This document shows, in pieces, positions 1 to 8,130 of a DNA stretch of 64,000 bases (positions are counted from its first letter, which is position 1; each line of letters begins with the position of its first letter). Origin of the DNA: Kribbella antiqua. Lineage in GTDB: Bacteria; Actinomycetota; Actinomycetes; Propionibacteriales; Kribbellaceae. Made by a program: the position numbers and the translations under genes. Location: contig NZ_SLWR01000001.1 in the NCBI RefSeq assembly GCF_004345665.1, forward strand, positions 62,001 to 126,000, given 5' to 3'. The notes below the pieces were generated by a model that searched no databases, was not told the DNA's origin, and saw only the letters and a list, made by a program, of their open reading frames with translations.

Positions 1-806
1 GTCTCGCTGTCACGCTCTCGTACGACGGCAGCCGACGCCGGCAGCTGCGCACGCACAGTCTCAGCCGACGCATGCAGCAGGAAGCGCGCCTGGTACCGGT
101 ACACCCGGCTCGCCACACTCTCCTGCACGTACGACGCCGCGTCAGGAGCCTCACGTGGATGGAAGTGCCAGGTCCGCGCGGCCACCTCGGTCATCCGGTC
201 GACTCGAAAGCTCCGCCAGTCGTCGCGATCCAGGTCGTACGCGAGCAGGTACCAGCGCCGGTCCGACGCGACCAGCCGATACGGCTCGACCCGCCGACGT
301 CGTACCTCATCCCCAGACGGGTAGTCGAACCCAGCCTCGACCTCGTCGCGGCACGCCCTGGCCAGCGCCATCAGTACGTCGGAGTCGACCGGCGTCCGGC
401 CTCCGCCGAACGACTCGACCGAACCGGACAGCGCCCGTACCTCGTGACGTAGCCGAGTCGGCAGCACCCGGTCGAGCTTGGTCAACGCCCGTACGGCGGC
501 CTCGCCGGCTCCGGCGACCTCGCCACCCGCACCGGCGAGCAGGGAGACCGCAGTGGCGATCGCCTCGTCGTCGTCGAGCAGCAGCGGCGGCAGGTCCTGG
601 CCGGGGCCGAGCTGGTAGCCGCCGCCGACGCCCTGGCTGGCGTGAACCTGGTAGCCGAGGGTGCGCAGCCGCTCCACGTCACGCCGTACGGTGCGCGGGG
701 TGACGCCGAGACGGGCGGCGAGCTCGGGGCCCGTCCAGACCTGGCGTTGCTGGAGCAGGCCGAGCAGCGTGAGCACCCGCTCCGTCGTACCCCGCTCGTC
801 CTCCAT
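1..806 (-). CDS. WYL-domain transcriptional regulator (YafY-type), 3' end outside window
   Basis: One-component DNA-binding regulator, 268 codons visible; the C-terminus lies beyond base 1. From ATG at 804-806 the protein opens with a winged helix-turn-helix (residues about 5-60, recognition stretch RTVRRDVERL) and continues into a WYL ligand-sensing domain (about 140-235, with RWYLLAYDLDRDDWRSFRVD). WYL regulators of this length usually sense a small ligand or nucleic acid and control an adjacent gene. It is divergent from a VOC-fold gene starting at 868, and the 61-base gap holds a 23-bp dyad at 826-848, so local autoregulation and control of the VOC gene is likely. The ligand is unknown. 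Confidence 0.85.
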   Translation of the reverse strand, partial: MEDERGTTERVLTLLGLLQQRQVWTGPELAARLGVTPRTVRRDVERLRTLGYQVHASQGVGGGYQLGPGQDLPPLLLDDDEAIATAVSLLAGAGGEVAGAGEAAVRALTKLDRVLPTRLRHEVRALSGSVESFGGGRTPVDSDVLMALARACRDEVEAGFDYPSGDEVRRRRVEPYRLVASDRRWYLLAYDLDRDDWRSFRVDRMTEVAARTWHFHPREAPDAASYVQESVASRVYRYQARFLLHASAETVRAQLPASAAVVRERDSE

Positions 807-825
807 GGGCTCACTCTGCCAGAGA

Positions 826-848
826 TAGCGGACCGATCCTGTCCGCTA
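826..848. promoter_or_regulatory. Candidate operator of the divergent WYL/VOC pair
   Basis: Perfect 8-bp arms TAGCGGAC and GTCCGCTA separated by 7 bases lie between the two divergent start codons. The 23-bp span and position, 20 bases from each start, fit an operator for a dimeric wHTH regulator, most simply the WYL protein itself. A dyad of the same total length sits in the other intact WYL intergenic gap (41017-41039), with different arm sequence. Confidence 0.6.
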
Positions 849-867
849 GAGGTGTCAGAGTGGCCCC

Positions 868-1335
868 ATGAACGGAGTCAGGCACATTCAGGTCACCTTT
901 GATGCACACGATCCGCAGGCGCTGGCGGGGTTCTGGCGCGAGGTGCTCGGCTATGAGTTTCCCGCGCCGCCCGGAGTCGAGCTGCCCGAGGGCGCCGACC
1001 CGCTGGCCGCGTGGGACGAGTTCCTCGACCGGATCGGCGTACCGAAGGAGGAACGCAACACTCGGTCAGCCCTCGAAGACCCAGCCGGCGAGGGTCCGCG
1101 TCTGTTCTTCCAGCAGGTGCCGGAGGACAAGGTCGCCAAGAACCGCGTCCACCTGGATGTCCGGGCAGCTCCTGGGCTCCAGGGCGATGAACGGATGGCG
1201 GCGCTGGAGGCCGAGTGCTCTCGCCTCGTCGCGTTGGGCGCAACGCGAGTGCAACGCTTCGACCCTGACCCACCACTGGGCTTCGGCACCATCGTCATGC
1301 AGGATCCCGAAGGCAACGAGTTCTGCCTGGACTGA
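868..1335 (+). CDS. VOC (glyoxalase/bleomycin-resistance fold) family protein
   Basis: 155-residue vicinal-oxygen-chelate protein with two beta-alpha-beta-beta-beta modules. Candidate metal ligands are His6 (RHIQV), His95 (NRVHLDV) and Glu151 in the C-terminal GNEFCLD, the usual H/H/E pattern of glyoxalase-like domain families. Substrate cannot be told from sequence; such proteins bind or modify small toxic compounds. It is divergent from a WYL regulator with a 23-bp dyad between them, which suggests ligand-responsive expression. It is not obviously in an operon with the next genes, which run on the opposite strand. Confidence 0.85.
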   Translation: MNGVRHIQVTFDAHDPQALAGFWREVLGYEFPAPPGVELPEGADPLAAWDEFLDRIGVPKEERNTRSALEDPAGEGPRLFFQQVPEDKVAKNRVHLDVRAAPGLQGDERMAALEAECSRLVALGATRVQRFDPDPPLGFGTIVMQDPEGNEFCLD

Positions 1336-1353
1336 CGCGCTCGGTTGTTGAGG

Positions 1354-2199
1354 TCAGCCGCGGCCGCCGCGGTCGCGGCTGCTCTCGGTGCTGTAGCCCG
1401 ATCGTCGCTCCTGCTCGCCCGACGCGGCCGGCTGGCGTTTCTCCAGGGACACTGGCGGGTTGAGCCCGGCATGCGCTGCGAGCGCAGTACTCTCATCGGC
1501 CACGCTGACGGCGGGATGCCGGGCGACCGTCAGCCACTTGTCGGTCTCCTGCACTTTGAGATCGGCCGTGGTCAGGTCGGTGTGGGCACGCTGATGGACA
1601 TCCTCGAGCGACGGAACACCCGTTTTCTCGGGTTCCCCGAGCCGGGCCGGGGACATGGTCGCGTCGACGGACTTGAGCTTGGTCTCGACGCTCTCAAGAC
1701 GTGCGACCGCGGTCTGTGCGGCGTCGCGAGCGTTCGTGGCGGCCAGCGAGAGCAGGTTCACCCGGTCGGACAGCACCTTGGCCAATTGCTGGTCGTGTCC
1801 TTCGATCTGCTGCAGTGACTCGAGCCCTCGCTGCGCGCTCTCGAGGCTCTTCACGGCCTTGTTCAGTTCGCCGAGGGCGGGAGGACCTGCGTAATAGAGA
1901 CGGTTGAGGCTCGGGCCGCTCAGAGTACGCCGGGCGGTCTCGACGGCCTCGGAGAGGGAGCGCGAGAGGTCCCGGGCTCTGATTCTCCACTGATGCCGGC
2001 CGGGAAACTCGTCCTCGGCGACCTGGCGGGTGCTCAAGGCGGCGGTGAGCTGGTAGCTCAGGGTTCGCGTGTACGACGACTGCTCCAGCCTGAGCTTGGT
2101 CTTCTCGACGGTCTGCGCCGCGTTCCGCAAGGAGACCTTAGCCGCCTCGAGATCGCCCGCAATGCCGTCTGACAATGTCCTCGCTGCTTCGTCGGCCAT
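1354..2199 (-). CDS. Coiled-coil protein of unknown function
   Basis: About 281 residues from ATG at 2197-2199, dominated by long charged helices with heptad-like spacing and no membrane segment. I do not recognise a family. It follows a four-TM membrane protein whose stop is at 2229-2231, only 29 bases upstream, and the reading frame is already open across that stop. No in-frame ATG, GTG or TTG lies between about 2260 and the ATG chosen here, and no ribosome site precedes it. Translation coupled to the upstream gene is likely; a single polypeptide joined by frameshift is the alternative. The charged C-terminal tail is rich in Arg, Ser and Glu. Confidence 0.6.
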   Translation of the reverse strand: MADEAARTLSDGIAGDLEAAKVSLRNAAQTVEKTKLRLEQSSYTRTLSYQLTAALSTRQVAEDEFPGRHQWRIRARDLSRSLSEAVETARRTLSGPSLNRLYYAGPPALGELNKAVKSLESAQRGLESLQQIEGHDQQLAKVLSDRVNLLSLAATNARDAAQTAVARLESVETKLKSVDATMSPARLGEPEKTGVPSLEDVHQRAHTDLTTADLKVQETDKWLTVARHPAVSVADESTALAAHAGLNPPVSLEKRQPAASGEQERRSGYSTESSRDRGGRG

Positions 2200-2228
2200 C
2201 TGGGGAGCGTACTGACGCAGGAGTCCAA

Positions 2229-2888
2229 TCAGCTTGGGAAGCGCGGCCGGTAGTCGCGCGTGACGTGGCGGATCTTTCGGTAACCCACGAAGGCGAGCAA
2301 GGCCACGGTCACGACCGCGGTGATGACACCGACGATCGTTCGGAGCGTGTCGCCGGCGCCCGAGGCCTCGCAGATGACGGCGGCCAGGACGCCGGTGACG
2401 ACGGCGTTGATGGTGCCGATGACGACCGGTGATCCTGAGAGCCAGTGGGTCAGGCCGACTCGGCTGCGGAAGCTGTAGGTCTTCAGCATGCCTGGCGCGT
2501 CGTCGTGGTGGCTCGCGACGAAATACGGCTCGAGCTCTGGCGCGAGCTCGACGTATGCGTGCCGTAGGCGGTTCATCCCGATGACCAGCCAGGCGTCCTC
2601 GATGTCCGCCTCGATCAGGCGGAAGTACGTGCCGACGCCGACGAGTAGCGCCACCGGAAGAACCAGCAGCGCGAACGTCTGGAAGCTCTCTCCGAAGCCG
2701 GTCGCGTTCGCCACCAGCGAGAGCGCGATGACGGTAGCCGAAAGGACTGTCAGGTACGTCCCGGTCCGGCTGAAGATCTCGTTCCACGTCATACTGCGAG
2801 TCGCCAGCAGACTCCAATGCTCGGTCGCCAGAAACTGCGCGTGCGGTTTCGCCTCCAATTCGAGGCCGTCAAGCGTCGGCGGGTTCAT
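2229..2888 (-). CDS. Membrane protein of unknown function with four predicted TM segments
   Basis: 219 residues from ATG at 2886-2888, preceded by GGTGGG. Two adjacent hydrophobic helices (about residues 45-65 and 68-90) are followed by a polar loop containing RLRHAYVELAPELEPYF, then two more helices (about 150-175 and 180-200) and a short basic tail. Layout resembles bacterial membrane proteins in which a cytosolic loop sits between two helical pairs, but no family motif was recognised. It is immediately upstream of the coiled-coil gene and probably cotranscribed, so the two may form one membrane-anchored complex. A TTG start 21 bases further upstream is possible. Confidence 0.7.
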   Translation of the reverse strand: MNPPTLDGLELEAKPHAQFLATEHWSLLATRSMTWNEIFSRTGTYLTVLSATVIALSLVANATGFGESFQTFALLVLPVALLVGVGTYFRLIEADIEDAWLVIGMNRLRHAYVELAPELEPYFVASHHDDAPGMLKTYSFRSRVGLTHWLSGSPVVIGTINAVVTGVLAAVICEASGAGDTLRTIVGVITAVVTVALLAFVGYRKIRHVTRDYRPRFPS

Positions 2889-2990
2889 TCGCCCACCATT
2901 CCCCGTCAACGAGCAGTGAACAAGACGGCGTTGAGGAAATGGCGAAGCGGCCCGCCGGGCGGACGGTTGGCAGCACGGCAGCCTACGGGG

Positions 2991-3704
2991 TTAGCGGTAC
3001 TGGATTCTGTAGGCGGCGTGGGCGTCTCCCTGGGACAGGCCGACGTTCGAGATGCCGAGGACGAGTTGGTGGCCGTTGGCATCGTTGTGGTAGGTCACGT
3101 ACGTCGTACCCGCAGCGCCTTCAGCCGCCACGCGGCGCCAGGACGGGCCGCCGGTGGGGGAGATGTGGGTGAGGCTGCTCACCACCGCCGGTGTTGCGTA
3201 GTACGACATCCAGGTCTTGTCGCCCCGGCCCCAAGCCCGCACCAGGTTGTCGGACCAGGCGACCGGGCCCCAGGCGCGTGGCTCTTCTTGGAACCGTGCC
3301 GTGTAGGCGGCGTGCCAGCCGTCCGATTCGCGCAGCCCGACGTTCTGGACGCCGATGGTCAGATTCCCACCGCGCGCGTCGTCGTGGTAGGTCACATAGA
3401 TTGTCCCGGCAGCACCTTCGGCCGAGACCCGCCGCCAGTGAATACCACCCGGCGTCGCCTGCCCGAACAAGGTTCGGGCCGTTGCCGCGGACGCGTAGCA
3501 ATCGGTCGCCGGGCGATCGCCGCGGCCCCAGGCACGTACCAGCCGATCGGCATAGCTGACAGCATCCAATCGCGCGGGCGATGCCATCCCATTACACGTC
3601 GCTGTCGTGACGGCAGCCGACGCCGCCGACCCACTAACCAGCACCAACGGCGCCACGATCGTCAACGCTGCCGCCGCTCCCAGAACCTTGATCCTTCGAC
3701 GCAC
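2991..3704 (-). CDS. Secreted protein with two tandem repeats
   Basis: 237 residues from a GTG at 3702-3704 preceded by GGGAGG six bases upstream; an in-frame ATG at 3740 lacks such a site. N-terminus is a classic Sec signal: RRRIK, a hydrophobic core, then SAASAA before mature TATCNGM. The mature part holds two copies of about 95 residues, each with LVRAWGRGD, a WRRV(S/A)AEGAAGT(I/T)YVTYH motif and a GxxNVGL motif. Function is unknown; short extracellular beta-rich domains of this kind are often adhesive or inhibitory. It is divergent from the cupin gene at 3849. Confidence 0.75.
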   Translation of the reverse strand: MRRRIKVLGAAAALTIVAPLVLVSGSAASAAVTTATCNGMASPARLDAVSYADRLVRAWGRGDRPATDCYASAATARTLFGQATPGGIHWRRVSAEGAAGTIYVTYHDDARGGNLTIGVQNVGLRESDGWHAAYTARFQEEPRAWGPVAWSDNLVRAWGRGDKTWMSYYATPAVVSSLTHISPTGGPSWRRVAAEGAAGTTYVTYHNDANGHQLVLGISNVGLSQGDAHAAYRIQYR

Positions 3705-3848
3705 GATCGACCTCCCGAGTCGGATGTAGCCCTTACCCATGGGACGCCACAGCCCACCCCAGAGTTGGTTACAGCCGCCGCTCGATTGCCGACAACCGTC
3801 GTTCGGCGACGCCGGGGGCGGGAGCGGGTGAGGGGTAGCGTTAGGGGC

Positions 3849-4182
3849 ATGCCTGACTTTGTTATGCGGCGGTGGGAGCTGACGCCGCATCCCTTTCCGC
3901 AGGCTCCGCTGCATGTTCATGACGGCGGCGACGAGGGGTTTGTTGTGCTGAGCGGACAGCTCGACGTCACGCTCGGGACCGACGTACGGAGGCTCGGTCC
4001 CGGAGAGTTCGTCGTGGTCCCAGCCGGTACGGCGCACACCTTCGCGACGGTCGACGACATTCGCAGCGTCGATTCTGGTGACGATGACACCGCAGATCGA
4101 TGCTCTGGTGCGCGAGTTGCACCAAGTCCCCGAACACGAGCGTCCCCTGGTCTGGGCACGTCACAACTCCCGCCCGCTCTGA
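3849..4182 (+). pseudogene. Cupin-domain protein, interrupted by one frameshift
   Basis: From ATG 3849 the frame reads a cupin barrel: HVHDGGDEGFVVLSG, then GPGEFVVVPAGTAHTFA. After TVDD (about base 4055) homologous-looking sequence continues in another frame, ILVTMTPQIDALVREL, and ends WARHNSRPL with a TGA at 4180-4182. The offset equals one extra base or two missing bases. Joined, the product would be about 110 residues, the normal size for a small cupin. Either a recent pseudogene or a sequence error. Small cupins of this type act as sugar- or metabolite-binding proteins or isomerases; the substrate is unknown here. Confidence 0.7.
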
Positions 4183-4268
4183 CGCACGCCGCGACTCCAC
4201 ACTGGGGTTCCCTCAGGGGACTCAACATGCTACGGTCTCCTAAAGGAACTCCGGAAAGGATTACGACG

Positions 4269-4652
4269 ATGCTGAACGCCGACGTACGACGCCACCTGGA
4301 CGGCACCTCGATTGCTCACCTCGCCACCGTTCTGCCGGACGGTTCGCCTCACACCGTTCCGGTCTGGGTCGCGACGCATGGCGACAAGATCGTCTTCCTC
4401 ACCGGCCCGAACTCCCGCAAGGCCCGCAACCTCCGCCGCGACCCGCGGGTGGCGCTGTCCCTGGCACCCGCCGACAACCCGTTCGAGCCCGTCGTCATCC
4501 GCGGCCGGGTCACCGAATGGATCGAGGGTGACCCGGCCTGGGAGATCATCGACCAGATCTCCGCGAAGTACATCGGTGCGCCGTACTCCCGGGACCTCGA
4601 CCGCATCGTCGCCGTCGTGGAGCCCGAGCACCAGACCGTCGGCGTGAGCTAA
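4269..4652 (+). CDS. PNPOx-like (pyridoxamine 5'-phosphate oxidase fold) F420/flavin-binding protein
   Basis: 127-residue split-barrel protein starting at ATG 4269 with GGAAAGGA nine bases upstream. The N-terminal beta strand LATVLPDGSPHTVPVWV and the following KARNLRRDPRVALSL are typical of the actinobacterial PPOX-class family, many of which use F420 or FMN to reduce small substrates. The C-terminal half (YSRDLDRIVAVVEPE) completes the barrel. Substrate is unknown. It ends four bases into the convergent helR gene, so no terminator room exists between them. Confidence 0.85.
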   Translation: MLNADVRRHLDGTSIAHLATVLPDGSPHTVPVWVATHGDKIVFLTGPNSRKARNLRRDPRVALSLAPADNPFEPVVIRGRVTEWIEGDPAWEIIDQISAKYIGAPYSRDLDRIVAVVEPEHQTVGVS

Positions 4653-6820
4653 CTCGTGAGGACCACCAGCCGCTGAGTCGCCCGGGTCATCGCGACATAG
4701 CGGTCGACCGCCCCCTCGATCCCGTCGCCGAACGTCTCCGGATCAATCAGTACGACGAGATCGAACTCGAGCCCCTTCGACAGTTCCGGCGTCAGCGAGC
4801 GGACGCGGAGCGTCGTACCGAACTCGATGTCCTTGGCGCTGATCACGCAGGCGATGCCGTCGGAGTGCTCGGCGAGCCAGGCATCCAAGATCGACTCCAG
4901 TTCAGCGGTGGATCCGTGCGTGACGGGCACGCCGCTGCTGCGGATCGAGGTCGGCACGTTGGCGTCCGGAAGCACCGCACGGATGACCGGCTCGGCTTCG
5001 ATCATCACCTCTTCCGGCGTCCGGTAATTGATGCTCAGGGACGCCAGGTTGATCCGGTCGAGCCCGATCCGCTCCAGCCGTTCCTGCCACGACTCCGCGA
5101 ACCCATGCCTGGCCTGAGCCCGGTCCCCGACGATGGTGAAACTGCGGGACGGGCAGCGGAGCAGCAACATCTGCCACTCGGCGTCGGTCAGCTCCTGAGC
5201 CTCGTCCACGACGATGTGCGCGAACGGGCCGGCGAGCAGATCCGGGTCGGCGGTGGGCAACGCGGTCTCGTCGATCAGGGCCTCCCGGATGTCCTGCCCG
5301 CGCAGCATCGGCACCCAGCCCTCGTTGTCGTCATCGGCCTCGAGAATGTGGTCGATGACATCGGCCATGCGTTCACGTTCGGCCGCGGCGACCGCCTTTT
5401 GCCGGCGCTTCCGCCGGGAAGCCTCCGGGTCGCCGAGCCTCTGCCGCGCCGCGTCCAGGAGCGGCAGGTCGGACACCGTCCACGCCTGGGGATCCGCGCG
5501 CTGCAGCTTCTTGACCTCCTCCGGGCTCAGCCACGGAGCACACATCCGCAGGTACGCCGGCACCGACCAGAGATCGCCAACCAGGTCAGTCGGTTCGATC
5601 AGCGGCCACGCCTTGTTGAAGGTATCGACCAGATCCTCGTTCTGCTGAAGGGATCTGCGCAGCATCTCCTCCGAGACGTCGTCATCGTCGTACTCGTCCG
5701 CGTGCTTGTCCATCAGGATCGTGAGCAGCTCTTCCCACACCTGATCGCGCACCTCGTTGTGCGGCGTACTCGGATCTGCGGATCCAAACGCCTCGGCCCA
5801 GTCGGCAGGGCTGAGCCGGATGTCGGACCAATGCGTCTCGACCGTCATCCCCTTGGCCGGCACCTCTTCGTAGAGCAGTACGGCCGGTTCGATCGCCTTC
5901 ACCATGTCCGCGGAAGACTTGAGCGCGGCCACAGTCGGGTCTTCTTCGTCCGGTGCCGTGGCTCCCTCGGGGAGGAGATCCCGCAGGGTGCAGGTCTGCA
6001 CGCCTTCCTCGCCGAGGCTCGGCAGGACGTCGGAGACGTAGGCCAGGTAGGGCTGGTGCGGACCGACGAACAGTACGCCGCCACGGCGGTGCCCGAGGCG
6101 TGGGTCGGAGTACAGCAGGAAGGCAGTGCGGTGCAGGGCGACGACGGTCTTGCCTGTACCTGGACCGCCGTCGACGACGAGAGCGCCCCGGGATCCCGCC
6201 CGGATGATGGCGTCCTGGTCGGCCTGGATGGTGCCGAGTACGTCGCGCATCCGGTCGGAGCGGTTGCTGCCCAGGCTGGCGATGAAGGCTGACTGGTCGT
6301 CGAGCGCGGCGTGGCCCTCGAACCCGTCTTCGGTGAACACCTCGTCCCAGTAGTCGCTGATCCGGCCGCGCGTCCACCGATACCTGCGGCGGCTTGCCAG
6401 GCCCATCGGGTTGGCGTGGGTCGCGCCGAAGAACGGCTCGGCCGCCGGGGAGCGCCAGTCGATCAGCAGCCGGCGACCGTCGCTGTCGGTGAGGCCGAGC
6501 CGGCCGACGTACACGGTCTCGCCGTCGTCCGCGCTGACGATGCGTCCGAGGCACAGATCTAGGCCGAAGCGGCGCAGCGTGCGAAGGCGAGAGGTCAGCC
6601 GGTGGATCTCCAGGTCCCGGTCCAGCGCCTCCTGGCCGGAGCCGCCGGGGGCCTTGCGGGTGGCGTCCAGTCGGTCGGACAGGTCCGCGATCGACTGCTC
6701 GAGCGTTGTCGCGATGGCTGCGAAGTGCTGCTCGTCGCCGGCGATCAGGGTCGGGTCGGCCTTGGGGGAGAGGTTGTCGGGAAGGTCGAACGCGCTGGTG
6801 GTCAGGGGACTCATGGTCAT
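4649..6820 (-). CDS. helR: RNA polymerase recycling motor ATPase HelR (HelD-like superfamily 1 helicase)
   Basis: 723-residue UvrD/Rep-like ATPase. A coiled N-terminal arm (residues about 27-90) precedes a domain with LLIDWRSPAAEPFF, Walker A GGPGTGKT at 218-225, Walker B VVDEAQEL near 555 and a C-terminal motif MTRATQRLVVLT. Family knowledge: actinobacterial HelR binds RNA polymerase, displaces rifamycins and rescues stalled enzyme, giving rifamycin resistance. Its ATG overlaps the TGA of the upstream glycosyltransferase gene (ATGA at 6817-6820), with AGGAG close by, so they form one operon. That operon starts behind an RAE-like palindrome at 8088-8107, which strongly supports the HelR assignment over a generic DNA helicase IV. 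Confidence 0.88.
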   Translation of the reverse strand: MTMSPLTTSAFDLPDNLSPKADPTLIAGDEQHFAAIATTLEQSIADLSDRLDATRKAPGGSGQEALDRDLEIHRLTSRLRTLRRFGLDLCLGRIVSADDGETVYVGRLGLTDSDGRRLLIDWRSPAAEPFFGATHANPMGLASRRRYRWTRGRISDYWDEVFTEDGFEGHAALDDQSAFIASLGSNRSDRMRDVLGTIQADQDAIIRAGSRGALVVDGGPGTGKTVVALHRTAFLLYSDPRLGHRRGGVLFVGPHQPYLAYVSDVLPSLGEEGVQTCTLRDLLPEGATAPDEEDPTVAALKSSADMVKAIEPAVLLYEEVPAKGMTVETHWSDIRLSPADWAEAFGSADPSTPHNEVRDQVWEELLTILMDKHADEYDDDDVSEEMLRRSLQQNEDLVDTFNKAWPLIEPTDLVGDLWSVPAYLRMCAPWLSPEEVKKLQRADPQAWTVSDLPLLDAARQRLGDPEASRRKRRQKAVAAAERERMADVIDHILEADDDNEGWVPMLRGQDIREALIDETALPTADPDLLAGPFAHIVVDEAQELTDAEWQMLLLRCPSRSFTIVGDRAQARHGFAESWQERLERIGLDRINLASLSINYRTPEEVMIEAEPVIRAVLPDANVPTSIRSSGVPVTHGSTAELESILDAWLAEHSDGIACVISAKDIEFGTTLRVRSLTPELSKGLEFDLVVLIDPETFGDGIEGAVDRYVAMTRATQRLVVLTS

Positions 6821-8028
6821 CGACTCCTCTCGAGCAGCAGCTTGGCGGCGACTGCTGCGCCGTCAGTGCGGATCGTTGCGGCCATGCCGGTCGCACGCTC
6901 GGCGGTTTCGGGGCTTAGGGCCGTCTTGAGCGCTGTCGACAGCGACTCGAAGGTCGGCGTCGGTCCGTCGTGTGCCGCGCCGATGCCCAGCTCAGCCACT
7001 CGTCCGGCCCAATACGGCTGGTCTGCTCCCTGGGGTACGACCACCTGAGGCGCTCCGGCCCGGGTGGCCGTTGTCGTCGTACCTGCTCCACCGTGGTGTA
7101 CGACGGTTGCCACCCGGCTGAACAAGGCCTGGTGATTGGCCTCGCCGACGGCGAAGCAGTCGTCCTGGTCGTCGATCAGGGCAAGGTCGGCCCAACCACG
7201 CCCGACGATCGCACGGCGGCCCTGCGCGCGAATCGCCTCGATAGCCACCTCAGCGGCGTCCGACGATCCCCGCATCGGCATGCTGCCGAAGCCGACGTAC
7301 ACGGGCGGTTCGCCGTTGCGCAGGAACGCTTGGAGGTCGGCCGGAAGTGGGCGTTCGTCCGGCAGAATCCACGCTCCGGTCTGTACGACGTCGAGCTCCG
7401 GATTCGGCCGCCACGGGTCCAGTGCCGGGTCTGTTGCCAGCCACGGCTGATCTCCGAGGACGTACGCGCGTACATCGTCCACCGGAAGCAGACCGATCGA
7501 CGCCCGGTTGGTGTTGAGCGCATCACCGAACAGCACGTTGTTGCTCTCGGCATCCAAGTCCCACAGGACTCGGTTGTCGGTCACCTCCGGCGGGAACGCC
7601 CGGCCTGGATAGGTCAGTGGCGGGCGATGCGGCGATGGCACGGTGAGCTGCTGGAATGTGACGGACACGGAGTAGATGCCCAGCTTCTCGGCAACCGACA
7701 GCGCGCCCGCCGCGGCCGGCGTCATCCCGGTCGCCACCAGGGCGTCGCATCCCTCGGCCGCGGCGGTGACAGCGTCGAACTGGCTGGCGATGACCTCGGC
7801 CGCGCGTTGAGAGATGGATGACGGCTTCGGCGCCGACTTTGTCAGCGCTCGTGCTGACGGGCCGACCGGCACCATCGCTACGCCGACACCCGCGAGCCGC
7901 TGCGCGAAGTCCTCATCCGCCGGTGCACAGATCCGTACCTCCGCGCCTCGCTCCCGCAACCGAACCGCCAACGCCACCAGCGGCTCGACGTCCCCGCGCG
8001 ACCCATACGTCGACAACACCACACGCAT
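6817..8028 (-). CDS. Macrolide-type (MGT) glycosyltransferase, probable rifamycin glycosyltransferase
   Basis: 403-residue GT1-family enzyme of the UDP/NDP-sugar:natural-product class. The N-terminal Rossmann domain opens with VVLSTYGSRGDVEPL; the C-terminal nucleotide-binding domain has the PSPG-like HHGGAGTTTTATRAGAP followed by VPQGADQPYWA. Start ATG 8026-8028 has GGAG seven bases upstream. Known actinomycete relatives inactivate rifamycins by adding a sugar to the ansa-chain hydroxyl. Specificity cannot be read from sequence alone, but cotranscription with helR and the RAE palindrome 60 bases upstream make rifamycin the best guess. Other macrolide-type glycosyltransferases are the alternative. 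Confidence 0.82.
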   Translation of the reverse strand: MRVVLSTYGSRGDVEPLVALAVRLRERGAEVRICAPADEDFAQRLAGVGVAMVPVGPSARALTKSAPKPSSISQRAAEVIASQFDAVTAAAEGCDALVATGMTPAAAGALSVAEKLGIYSVSVTFQQLTVPSPHRPPLTYPGRAFPPEVTDNRVLWDLDAESNNVLFGDALNTNRASIGLLPVDDVRAYVLGDQPWLATDPALDPWRPNPELDVVQTGAWILPDERPLPADLQAFLRNGEPPVYVGFGSMPMRGSSDAAEVAIEAIRAQGRRAIVGRGWADLALIDDQDDCFAVGEANHQALFSRVATVVHHGGAGTTTTATRAGAPQVVVPQGADQPYWAGRVAELGIGAAHDGPTPTFESLSTALKTALSPETAERATGMAATIRTDGAAVAAKLLLERSR

Positions 8029-8087
8029 TCAGCGACTCCAATTTCCGCAGGTTTTGGCGTACGGTCCGCAATTTTGCGGCACAGACC

Positions 8088-8107
8088 GGGCCTTGCGGCA
8101 AGTCCCC
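8088..8107. promoter_or_regulatory. Rifamycin-associated element (RAE)-like palindrome
   Basis: GGGCCTTGCGGCAAGTCCCC is an inverted repeat (arms GGGCCTTGC and GCAAGTCCC, 8 of 9 matched, around one G). It agrees at nearly all positions with the RAE that I recall upstream of rifamycin-inactivating genes in actinomycetes (core CTTGCGGCAAG flanked by G and C runs). It sits 60 bases before the glycosyltransferase start. RAEs are needed for induction by rifamycins. The match is by memory and eye, not by a motif scan. Confidence 0.8.
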
Positions 8108-8121
8108 CCATGCGCTATAAG
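8093..8121 (+). promoter_or_regulatory. Sigma-70-type promoter on the plus strand overlapping the RAE
   Basis: TTGCGG (8093-8098), a 17-base spacer and TATAAG (8116-8121) form a near-ideal -35/-10 pair whose -35 lies inside the RAE palindrome. Initiation would be near 8128, directly before a terminator hairpin at 8131-8165. On the minus strand the symmetric TTGCCG (8096-8101) has only CAAAAT at a 19-base spacing, so the promoter that reads the resistance genes looks weaker. The arrangement is seen directly; activity is inferred. Confidence 0.6.
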
Positions 8122-8130
8122 TTAGACATG

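Noticed and set aside
2817..4652. 611-codon open frame on the plus strand
   Set aside because: It chains antisense sequence of the TM protein and the secreted protein to the cupin first half and the PNPOx gene. Only the last two parts have family motifs and their own starts.
4865..6292. 475-codon frame opposite helR
   Set aside because: Antisense shadow of a strongly GC3-biased gene; no motifs, Arg/Gly/Pro/Asp composition typical of such shadows.
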